Assembly (NCBI GenBank): GCA_937899145.1
Contig: CALBPW010000547.1
Coordinates: 1-6,005, forward strand
Length of the DNA stretch: 6,005 nt
Origin: an uncultured Bacteroidota bacterium
GTDB taxonomy: Bacteria; Bacteroidota; Bacteroidia; Bacteroidales; SZUA-534
Direction: 5' to 3'
Translations under genes and position numbers: made by a program
Notes under the pieces: model-generated
The model's input: the letters and a program-made list of their open reading frames with translations, nothing else
Told to the model about the DNA's origin: nothing
Database searches by the model: none
In this document: positions 1 through 5,975 of the stretch, one piece after another
Layout: each line of letters starts with the position of its first letter
Position numbering within the stretch: the stretch's first letter is position 1

Positions 1-246
1 GGAATCACAGTGCCATTTGCGAACGGAAACCGCAAGAATCATTTTGAAGCCATCCTGTAAAACGGGATGATTGATTTCTTTTACGCGCTTTCCTTTGGAT
101 TTCATCCTGGCTCCGCATACAGGGCACATCATGAAATGATCTTTTTTCTCAACGAAAACATATTTTGTGTCGTTGTCGGTTATGACGTCAGTTACTTGGG
201 CAGAGGGGTCTCCCAAGTCCAGCAACTCTGATATATAATTTTCCAT
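1..246 (-). CDS. ISL3-family transposase, N-terminal 82 residues only
   Basis: The open frame starts with ATG at 246 and continues without a stop to the window edge, giving 82 residues. Upstream is AAAGGAG (250-256), three bases before the ATG, a clear Shine-Dalgarno sequence that supports this start. Residues 41-45 are CPVCG, followed by a basic stretch (ARMKSKGKRVKEINHPV) and then RKWHCDS at 77-82. This CxxCG ... WxC layout is that of the zinc-finger DNA-binding domain at the N-terminus of ISL3-family transposases. The helix-turn-helix and DDE catalytic domain would lie beyond the edge. In the element the protein would bind the IS ends and catalyse cut-and-paste transposition. Whether the full gene is intact cannot be seen. 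Family assignment is by motif only; another zinc-finger transposase family is possible but less likely. Confidence 0.8.
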   Translation of the reverse strand, partial: MENYISELLDLGDPSAQVTDVITDNDTKYVFVEKKDHFMMCPVCGARMKSKGKRVKEINHPVLQDGFKMILAVSVRKWHCDS

Positions 247-293
247 AGTCTCCTTTCATTCGAGTGTAAGCAGCTAAAATGATAGGAAATGAC
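1..293 (-). mobile_element. Left end of an ISL3-type insertion sequence (partial)
   Basis: The transposase start at 246 reads away from the broken ketosynthase, so this is the transposase-proximal end of an insertion sequence running off the left edge of the window. The outer boundary is inferred. Ketosynthase similarity is clear down to about position 420 and arguable down to about 303. The stretch from about 247 to 293 fits no ketosynthase and would be the short leader of the element. I could not identify a terminal inverted repeat or target duplication, because the other end is not present. The boundary could lie anywhere between about 250 and 420. Confidence 0.6.
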
Positions 294-322
294 AAAGCAG
301 GACGCAACCGCTGCCCTGCTTT
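294..322. other. Hairpin at the ketosynthase/IS junction
   Basis: AAAGCAGG (294-301) pairs perfectly with CCTGCTTT (315-322). Inside, after a two-base bulge, GCA (304-306) pairs with TGC (312-314) around a five-base loop. Read on the plus strand, the stem runs into TTTTT (320-324), which resembles an intrinsic terminator. On the minus strand it is followed by GTC, so the U-tract is poor in the direction of the interrupted operon. It may be a terminal structure of the insertion sequence that limits read-through into the transposase, or a chance palindrome in the ketosynthase remnant. Confidence 0.4.
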
Positions 323-992
323 TTATGACTATGGTAAATCCGTCTCCCACGAACGCAGTCTCTATGAAGTTTGGAGTGTCTAATTGCGATGAAGAAGATT
401 CCTGATCCGTCTTCTGCTCTTGCGCACCACCGCAAAGTATGCAATTTTGAAGTCCTTGTTTTATAAGAAGATAGCCAATGCCGATAGCGTGCGAACTACT
501 TGCGCAAGCCCCTGATACTGTGAAGTTTATGCCTTTCAGATGAAAAATTACCGATAGGTTCATTGTTACGGTTGAGTTCATCGACTGAAAAACCGATTCG
601 GCGCCAACAAGCACTGTGCTTTTTTTCTCGCGAATGGTGTCAACGGCTGTGATGACGGGCTTTGCGCTGCTGTCGTTGCCGAAAAGGATTCCAACTTCGT
701 TTTCGGATAAAAATTGGTCGTCGATTCGTGCGTTGCGGAAGGCTTCAAGCGTTGACATATAGGCATATTCGCCTTGCTCAGCCAGTCCACGACGGCGTTT
801 GCGGTCGAGTATCTCCTTCATGTTTGGCCGCTCAACAATGCCTGTCAGCGACGAGAAAAACCCCAATTGTTTGCGTTCAGGGTCGATGCCGATGCCCGAA
901 CGCCCGTTGTAGAGCGAGTCTCGCACCTCATCAAGATTCCTGCCAATGCAAGAATAGACGCCCATTCCGGTTATTACAACGCGTCGCTCCAT
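300..992 (-). pseudogene. Beta-ketoacyl-ACP synthase of a flexirubin/aryl-polyene type cluster, interrupted by an IS
   Basis: A FabB/FabF-like condensing enzyme that would extend an acyl-ACP chain with malonyl-ACP. Residues 1-15 (RRVVITGMG and following) are the canonical ketosynthase N-terminus. Residues 137-159 (SMNSTVTMNLS ... GINFTVS) lead to the nucleophile Cys163 in GACASSSHA, and CGGAQE (187-192) follows. Similarity is then weaker: a short odd stretch replaces the usual region with the RPFD..RDG motif, although GDGFTIVIKS (216-225) resembles the later glycine-rich strand. The frame stays open to 192 only by reading into the insertion sequence in another frame. The C-terminal half, with the two catalytic His residues and the Lys, is missing (family members are about 400 residues), so the product should be inactive. 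The start lies 4 bp after the ammonia-lyase stop codon, so the two were one operon. No Shine-Dalgarno sequence is visible. The exact 3' boundary is uncertain. Confidence 0.82.
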
Positions 993-996
993 CGGC

Positions 997-2529
997 TTAG
1001 AAGTTTAACTTTTTGGTTTTCAAATAGTTTTCAACATTCTCGATATCTTTATAAAGTGGACTATCGACGGTTGAAAATGCAGGGAAGATGGAGCGGACAT
1101 CGTCGTAAACGGCTTTTGTTACGGCTGCCATTTTGTCTTGAATCTTCAGAATATCAACAGCTTGCGCAAGCGACATAAACATTATCGCCATCACTTGGAA
1201 CGAGTTTTCGATAATGTGTTTTGCGATGAGAGCCGAGTTTGTTCCCATGCTCACAATGTCTTGATTGTCGTTGTTATTGGGTATGCTGTGGACATACATT
1301 GGGTTTGACAGCGTTTGGCACTCAGCGGTTGTTGATGTGGCGGTGAATTGTGCGGCTTGCATGCCATAATTCAAGCCAAGCACACCCATATTCACGAATG
1401 GCGGCAAAATGCCATTGATGCGGTCGTGATACAAATAGTTCAGTTGGCGCTCGGTGAGCATTGTCAGTTTTGTAATGCCGATTTTCAGTTTGTCCATCTC
1501 AAACGATATGTAGTCGCCGTGGAAGTTTCCGCCGTGGAAGACGTTTTTATGTTCCGGGTCGATAATTGGATTGTCGTTGGCTGAGTTGATTTCGTTAATC
1601 AGCACATTTTCAGCATTTTCAAGTTCGTCGAATATTGGTCCCAGAATTTGTGGAATGCAACGCAGCGAGTAGTAAGGTTGCACCTTGTGTCCGAAGGTGG
1701 CTTCGGTATGTTTCTGGTTGTAAAGTTCGGCTTCGCGCTTAAGCATACATTTGCTTCCGCTGCTTATTTGGCGCATTAGGCGAGCAATCTCGCATTGTCC
1801 GTGATGACGTTTGGTGGCGTTCAGTTCTTCCGACATCAAATCGTCGTACGAGGCTGCGATCTCGTTCATCATAACCGACGCCACAAGCGACCAGTCGAGC
1901 AATTTTTTGGCGTTTATCAGGTTTACAATGCCGATGCCTGTCATAACCGATGTTCCGTTGGTAACTGACAGTCCTTCGCGCAAGTAAATTTTGAAAGGTT
2001 GAAGTCCGTTTTCTTTCATCACCTCGGCAGTCGGGCGGAGCCGGCCTTTATAAAACACTTCTCCTTCGCCAATCAGGGTTAAGGCGATGTGAGCCAACTG
2101 GACAAGGTCGCCACTGGCGCCAACGCTGCCGTGTTCAGGAATGTAAGGAATTATATTGCGATTGATAAACTCAAGAATCAGCCGTACAAGTTCGACATGA
2201 ACGCCTGAGTTACCTTGCAGAAAAGTGTAGAGGCGCGCAATCATTGCCGATTTCACATACACCTCGGGCAGAGGCTTGCCGGCGCCTGTTGAGTGGCTGC
2301 GGATAATGTTGTACTGAAGGTCGATAAGCGATTGGTCATCAACACGATATTGCGCCATTGGGCCAAAGCCTGTATTGATGCCGTAAATGATTTTATCTTT
2401 CGAAAAATCTTTCAGAAACTGAAAACTATTGTCAACTGTTTTAAAGTCGTCGTTGGTGAGTGTAAGTTGTTTGTTTTCAAACAAAATGTCTTGCAGTGTG
2501 TCTAAATCAATCGTATGTTTTGATGCCAT
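997..2529 (-). CDS. Tyrosine ammonia-lyase (MIO-dependent aromatic amino acid lyase)
   Basis: 510 residues, full length for the histidine/phenylalanine/tyrosine ammonia-lyase family. The self-cyclising Ala138-Ser139-Gly140 triad in GSVGASGDLVQL forms the electrophilic MIO cofactor. Other family residues are Tyr49 in IIYGINTGFG, Asn191 in TNGTSVMTG, YYSLR (286-290) and NSANDNP (315-321). The stretches LQYNIIRSHS, NFHGDYISFEMDKLK and the NNNDNQDIVSMGTNSA block closely match the characterised Flavobacterium johnsoniae tyrosine ammonia-lyase as I remember it. In bacterial HAL a Glu in a QEDH-like motif contacts the imidazole; here that place is Gln423 (NQDI), arguing against histidine as substrate. 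Expected reaction: L-tyrosine to 4-coumarate plus ammonia in the cytosol, giving the aryl starter of flexirubin or aryl-polyene pigments. The ketosynthase 4 bp downstream fits that pathway. Start is ATG at 2529 without a clear Shine-Dalgarno sequence. Histidine or phenylalanine activity is not excluded. Confidence 0.87.
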   Translation of the reverse strand: MASKHTIDLDTLQDILFENKQLTLTNDDFKTVDNSFQFLKDFSKDKIIYGINTGFGPMAQYRVDDQSLIDLQYNIIRSHSTGAGKPLPEVYVKSAMIARLYTFLQGNSGVHVELVRLILEFINRNIIPYIPEHGSVGASGDLVQLAHIALTLIGEGEVFYKGRLRPTAEVMKENGLQPFKIYLREGLSVTNGTSVMTGIGIVNLINAKKLLDWSLVASVMMNEIAASYDDLMSEELNATKRHHGQCEIARLMRQISSGSKCMLKREAELYNQKHTEATFGHKVQPYYSLRCIPQILGPIFDELENAENVLINEINSANDNPIIDPEHKNVFHGGNFHGDYISFEMDKLKIGITKLTMLTERQLNYLYHDRINGILPPFVNMGVLGLNYGMQAAQFTATSTTAECQTLSNPMYVHSIPNNNDNQDIVSMGTNSALIAKHIIENSFQVMAIMFMSLAQAVDILKIQDKMAAVTKAVYDDVRSIFPAFSTVDSPLYKDIENVENYLKTKKLNF

Positions 2530-2564
2530 TTTAATTAAGTATAAAGACCCGTTTAGTAAGTTTG

Positions 2565-2572
2565 CAAATATA
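2565..2572 (-). promoter_or_regulatory. Candidate Bacteroidetes -7 box for the ammonia-lyase operon
   Basis: On the minus strand TATATTTG matches the Bacteroidetes -7 consensus TAnnTTTG exactly, 35 bp upstream of the lyase ATG, which would give a leader of roughly 30 nt. No good TTG-type -33 element is visible at the usual distance, where the sequence is A/T-rich. An exact match is not surprising in A+T-rich DNA, so this is a candidate only. Confidence 0.45.
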
Positions 2573-2678
2573 GAGTTTTAGGTGATTTAAAAGAATTAAA
2601 AAAGTTTTAAGTTATAAGTTTTTAAGATGCCGGTATAACAAGATGAAAATTCAGATTTAATCAGAATTAGATATTATT

Positions 2679-2686
2679 TATTTTTG
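2679..2686 (+). promoter_or_regulatory. Candidate Bacteroidetes -7 box for queC
   Basis: TATTTTTG matches the -7 consensus TAnnTTTG, 20 bp upstream of the queC ATG, so the leader would be only about 15 nt. The -33 region lacks a clear TTG. No preQ1 riboswitch-like element is apparent in the 177-bp intergenic region (2530-2706), which holds both divergent promoters and otherwise only A/T-rich sequence. Confidence 0.45.
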
Positions 2687-2706
2687 CAATTGAAAAATCC
2701 GGGTTC

Positions 2707-3360
2707 ATGAAAGATAGCATAATTGTTTTATCAGGCGGATTAGACAGTACCACATTGCTTTATGAGTATCAGGACAGTATAGCGATGGCTGTTTCGTTCG
2801 ATTATGGGAGCAATCACAATAAGCGCGAAATCAGTTTTGCCAGGCTGCATTGCGAGCGGCTGCATATTCCGCATCTTGTTATTCCGCTTGAGTTTATCAG
2901 TCGGCATTTCAATTCGTCGTTGCTGGCAGGGGCTGACGCTATTCCTGAAGGACATTACACCGACGAAAACATGCGCTCAACAGTAGTTCCGTTTCGCAAT
3001 GGCATTATGCTGTCGATAGCTACCGGTTTGGCAGAAAACAACAAATTACAACATGTTATGATTGCCAACCATGGTGGCGACCATGCTATTTATCCTGATT
3101 GCCGACCAGAATTTATTGAGGCTATGCGGCAAGCTGTGAGCAGAGGGACTTACAACAAAGCCGATATTTTTGCGCCTTACACAATGATTACAAAAGCCGA
3201 TATTGCACGAAAAGGGAAGTTGTTAGGGATAAATTATGCCGAAACGTGGTCGTGCTACAAGGGTGGCGTAAAACATTGCGGAAAATGCGGCACATGCGTT
3301 GAGCGGAAAGAAGCTCTGAAATTGGCTGGTATTGAGGATAATACCGAATACGAATATTAA
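2707..3360 (+). CDS. queC: 7-cyano-7-deazaguanine (preQ0) synthase QueC
   Basis: 217 residues, normal length for QueC. The enzyme converts 7-carboxy-7-deazaguanine with ammonia and ATP to preQ0, the nitrile precursor of queuosine in tRNA wobble positions. The N-terminal PP-loop SGGLDS (9-14) binds ATP. FDYGSNHNKRE (31-41) is the conserved segment after the second strand. VPFRNGIMLSIA (94-105) and ANHGGDHAIYPDCRPEF (120-136) are typical QueC signatures. The C-terminal zinc site has Cys183, Cys191, Cys194 and Cys197 in the WSCY ... CGKCGTC arrangement. All key residues are present, so it should be functional. It stands alone on the plus strand; no queD, queE or queF gene lies in the window. The ATG at 2707 starts directly at the conserved N-terminus, with no strong Shine-Dalgarno sequence. 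Confidence 0.96.
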   Translation: MKDSIIVLSGGLDSTTLLYEYQDSIAMAVSFDYGSNHNKREISFARLHCERLHIPHLVIPLEFISRHFNSSLLAGADAIPEGHYTDENMRSTVVPFRNGIMLSIATGLAENNKLQHVMIANHGGDHAIYPDCRPEFIEAMRQAVSRGTYNKADIFAPYTMITKADIARKGKLLGINYAETWSCYKGGVKHCGKCGTCVERKEALKLAGIEDNTEYEY

Positions 3361-3419
3361 CAGACACCGCTATCCACTAAAGTTCTGTCTGAAAGTTGAT
3401 TATGCGATTTTGACAATTA

Positions 3420-4391
3420 TCATTTATCCGATTTATCATTTTTCAGAACAATTGCATAAACACCTAAAATTGCAGGCAAACCAACATTAATTAACCAAAC
3501 GGCAATGGTGGTTGCCATTATTGTTACAACCGAGCAGCCTAATGGTTGGAATAAAAACAGAGCAACGGAGCCACGCACACCCCACTCAGCAAGCGCAAAA
3601 GTTGGAATTATTGTAACAAATCCATACATAACAGCAATTGCGCACAATCCTGCAAGCAGCTCTAAATCAGCTCCAAAAGCAATTAAAGCAACATAAAACT
3701 GAAACGAAAAAACAAGATAGCGAAGCACTGAAAGTCCGATGACTACAAACAATTGCTTTGAATTGTAAAGTTTTGTCCCGTCAATAAAATTTTGTAGAAG
3801 TTGACACTTCCTGAACTCTATTTTACTTGAAAATTTACCTAAATTAAAGAATAATATGATTGCAATTAAAATAAGGATAATCAGAATTATAAGAATTAAT
3901 GAATAATTACTTTCTGCCCAATGCAGTTGAGCGGGCAATTTTGTTTTTAGCGCAAACGCCAAAACAGCAAACACAGCAATGACAAGCATTTGAGCATAAC
4001 CGCCTATTAATGAAGACATTGCACCTGTAGTTCTGTTCCCTATTTTCAGCACTGAAACTCTTCCTGCAAAATCGCCAATGCGGTTTGGAGTTATCATCGA
4101 AACGGCAAGCCCGCGCAAGACTGATTTTGTTGATTGCCATATAGTTAATTTTTCGATATTTTCGGTTAGTTTTTGCCATTTTAACGATTCAAAAAACCAA
4201 TTTACAGGCATAAGAATCAGAAAAACCGCAAATGTAAAAGGCTTAAAATCAGTAATTTTAAGTTGTTTTCCTGCATCGATATACTTAAAAACGCTAAAAG
4301 CGACAAAACCAAATGCAAGACACGCCACTACAATTTTTAATGCAACTAACCAAAAATCTCTATTTTGCTGAATTTGCCTCACTTGTCTCAT
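3420..4391 (-). CDS. Integral membrane protein of the LPG-synthase transmembrane / YbhN type (UPF0104-like)
   Basis: 323 residues, strongly hydrophobic, with roughly seven or eight membrane segments (about 13-36, 51-70, 126-148, 163-184, 213-236, 245-267 and 287-315, with a possible short one at 274-285). Signature motifs are the TPxRxGDxxGR segment at 101-111 (TPNRIGDFAGR) and EWGVRG at 269-274. These mark the transmembrane domain shared by lysyl-phosphatidylglycerol synthase flippases and many stand-alone proteins. There is no soluble aminoacyl-transferase domain, so it cannot be a complete MprF. A role in lipid or polyprenyl-lipid handling is an inference from the family. The start ATG (4391) lies inside the end of the upstream lipoprotein gene, a 32-bp overlap in another frame. 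GAAAGG lies about 10 bases upstream, and no other Met occurs before residue 61, so this start is well supported. Translation is probably coupled to the upstream gene. Confidence 0.82.
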   Translation of the reverse strand: MRQVRQIQQNRDFWLVALKIVVACLAFGFVAFSVFKYIDAGKQLKITDFKPFTFAVFLILMPVNWFFESLKWQKLTENIEKLTIWQSTKSVLRGLAVSMITPNRIGDFAGRVSVLKIGNRTTGAMSSLIGGYAQMLVIAVFAVLAFALKTKLPAQLHWAESNYSLILIILIILILIAIILFFNLGKFSSKIEFRKCQLLQNFIDGTKLYNSKQLFVVIGLSVLRYLVFSFQFYVALIAFGADLELLAGLCAIAVMYGFVTIIPTFALAEWGVRGSVALFLFQPLGCSVVTIMATTIAVWLINVGLPAILGVYAIVLKNDKSDK

Positions 4392-5658
4392 ACACTTTTT
4401 TGCCTTTCATATATGTACTAACAATCTGTACATTAGGCAGATATGGCTTAAACATGGTTGTCAGATTCTCGTTGGTAACAAAAAAATCGGCAGTTTTTCC
4501 AACTTCAATGCTTCCGCGGTTGCTTTCGTCAAATTGCGCGTATGCCGCCCAAATGGTCATAGATTTAAGTGCCTGTGTAGCAACAAGCTCTTGCCCTTGT
4601 TTGTTTTGCAATTTTCGTTTTTCCTGCCGCATCGAAGCATACATTGTTTGCAACGGATTGAGCGGCTCCGTTGGAATGTTTCCGCAGCACACAATTCCTT
4701 GATTTTGACCAAGAATCTTCTTCCACGCAAACACTTCGCGCAGTTGCTTTTTCGATAGTAGCTGTGGCAATGTCTCGCGAGTGCTGGCATATTTAGTAGG
4801 AATGATTGTTGGTATAATGTTGTAGTGCGATATGTAGCGAAGGTCGCGCATGTTGGTCATTTGCAAATTTTCGACACGCCAACGAAGGTTGTTTTTGCGC
4901 GGCAAAATTTTGGCAAATGTTTTAAAAGCAACGCGTGCGGCCGAATCGCCTGAACAACTAACACAAATTTGAAATCCTTGATTATAAGCTGTTTGACATA
5001 AATTATATAAAGTTTCAGTATCAACTGACATTTGTGCATTTTGGTTATCGGCATAGGGCGAAAGCAAAACCGCACTATGGGTGGCCAAATCGCCATCAAG
5101 ATTGAATCCAACGGCAATGGCTTTAAGTTTTTCGGTGTAATATGGCACTTTGTTAAGGTAGTTTTTTATGTTTTCAGCCGATGGTTCGAGAATGCTATAA
5201 ATATTGATATTTAGCAAATTGTTTTTTTGCAGACTATCAATGAGTTGCAAGTTGTTATATGAAGTTCCAAAATCGCTAACAGATGTTATTCCCTTTGAAA
5301 AGCAACTGTTTTCTGCCTTTTTCAAAAGCTCAGACAGTTGATTATCAGATGGTTGTGTGATAATAGTATCGCTTAGCGAAAGCGCATAATCTACAAAATT
5401 TGAATGCGCGTCAACAAATGCAGGATAAACAAAACGACCTTTCAAATCAATTACGCTATCGGAGTGGTAGCGAGCGCGAATATTGGCATCGCTGCTAACG
5501 GCAACAAATTTGCCATCACGAATGGCGGCGCTTTGCTGAACTGAAAAATTGTTGTTAACTGTGTATATCTTTGCATTGCGCAATATCAAATCGGCACGTT
5601 CCTTTTGTTGGCAACTTGCAAAAAGCAGTGCTACAAGCACCCAATAAATCCGTTTCAT
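4360..5658 (-). CDS. YtcJ-type amidohydrolase-fold lipoprotein, probably catalytically inactive
   Basis: 432 residues from the chosen start. MKRIYWVLVALLFASC is a lipoprotein signal peptide with Cys16 as the lipidation site. The frame is open to 5715, and Met codons at 5664 and 5670 are also possible, but longer starts would put a polar stretch before the signal. The N-terminal strand (ADLILRNAKIYTV), the YPAFVDAH segment (78-85), TEPLNPLQTMYASMRQ (330-345) and GSIEVGKTADFFV (382-394) are typical of YtcJ-like Amidohydro_3 proteins. The catalytic positions are not: HxH is H85-S-N87, the metal-bridging Lys is apparently Gly184, HAIGD is SCSGD (234-238), EHxQ is ENLQ (263-266), and the GSD/GTD Asp is Asn327. 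The fold markers survive without the metal ligands, suggesting a binding or scaffolding role in the periplasm or at the outer membrane. The gene lies 57 bp downstream of a small unknown gene and overlaps the membrane-protein gene downstream by 32 bp. Confidence 0.85.
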   Translation of the reverse strand: MKRIYWVLVALLFASCQQKERADLILRNAKIYTVNNNFSVQQSAAIRDGKFVAVSSDANIRARYHSDSVIDLKGRFVYPAFVDAHSNFVDYALSLSDTIITQPSDNQLSELLKKAENSCFSKGITSVSDFGTSYNNLQLIDSLQKNNLLNINIYSILEPSAENIKNYLNKVPYYTEKLKAIAVGFNLDGDLATHSAVLLSPYADNQNAQMSVDTETLYNLCQTAYNQGFQICVSCSGDSAARVAFKTFAKILPRKNNLRWRVENLQMTNMRDLRYISHYNIIPTIIPTKYASTRETLPQLLSKKQLREVFAWKKILGQNQGIVCCGNIPTEPLNPLQTMYASMRQEKRKLQNKQGQELVATQALKSMTIWAAYAQFDESNRGSIEVGKTADFFVTNENLTTMFKPYLPNVQIVSTYMKGKKVYETSEANSAK

Positions 5659-5715
5659 TTTCATTAACATTTTTGTAAATATACCTATTTGGGAGAATTT
5701 TTGGCAGCACAACAA

Positions 5716-5952
5716 CTATTTTTCCACAATCGGCTCCAATTGCATCTTAATAAATGGGTGTTTGACAGTTACTGATTTAACATTATTATTAGTGTCGGTA
5801 TTTATAGAAATTGTCGATTTGCCGAAAAAATGGCCTCTTTTGCATTTACGCATTGCCGCGGTTTGTTTTTTCAATTTTGCCAAATTCTCATCAATAAAAA
5901 CCACACAAAAATCGTTGTGCATCAACTGCTTAATTTTCTCTCCTACACTCAT
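5716..5952 (-). CDS. Small conserved-looking protein of unknown function
   Basis: I do not recognise this protein. From ATG 5952 it has 78 residues; an in-frame ATG at 5964 would add four. The later start is preferred because GGAGGT (5957-5962) sits four bases before it, although a weaker GGAG also precedes the earlier one. The sequence begins MSVGEKIKQLMHNDF, followed by a short hydrophobic strand (CVVFIDENLAKL), a lysine-rich central part (KKQTAAMRKCKRGHFF) and a C-terminal half with alternating hydrophobic and polar residues that looks like beta strands. There is no signal peptide or membrane segment, so it is probably cytosolic. The strong ribosome binding site and open frame favour a real gene. 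It stands 57 bp upstream of the lipoprotein gene and may share its transcript. Anything upstream is cut off by the contig end. Confidence 0.62.
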   Translation of the reverse strand: MSVGEKIKQLMHNDFCVVFIDENLAKLKKQTAAMRKCKRGHFFGKSTISINTDTNNNVKSVTVKHPFIKMQLEPIVEK

Positions 5953-5956
5953 AATT

Positions 5957-5962
5957 ACCTCC
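5957..5962 (-). promoter_or_regulatory. Shine-Dalgarno site deciding the small-gene start
   Basis: GGAGGT on the minus strand, four bases before ATG 5952, is a near-perfect ribosome binding site. It is unusual beside the other chromosomal genes in this window, which have weak or no such sequence, and it favours the 78-residue form over the 82-residue form. Confidence 0.55.
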
Positions 5963-5975
5963 ATTTGCTCTCCAT

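Noticed and set aside
192..299. Continuation of the ketosynthase frame to a stop at 192
   Set aside because: The residues from about 230 onward (Cys/His/Trp-rich) match no ketosynthase and overlap the transposase leader and start in another frame; the open frame is accidental read-through into the insertion sequence.
774..1178. Plus-strand open frame across the ketosynthase/lyase boundary
   Set aside because: Antisense to two genes with strong family signatures; composition is that of a shadow frame.
3361..3391. Possible bidirectional terminator: CAGACA (3361-3366) and TGTCTG (3386-3391) between convergent queC and the membrane-protein gene
   Set aside because: The stem is only 6 bp with a 19-base loop and no T-run on either strand; too weak to call, though the position is right.
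3907..4179. Minus-strand 90-codon frame inside the membrane-protein gene
   Set aside because: Same-strand shadow of a clearly recognised membrane protein; Cys/Arg/Asn-rich with no motif.
5659..5715. N-terminal extension of the amidohydrolase to ATG 5715
   Set aside because: It would place a Cys/Gln-rich polar stretch before an otherwise standard lipoprotein signal peptide; ATG at 5656-5658 gives a proper signal start.
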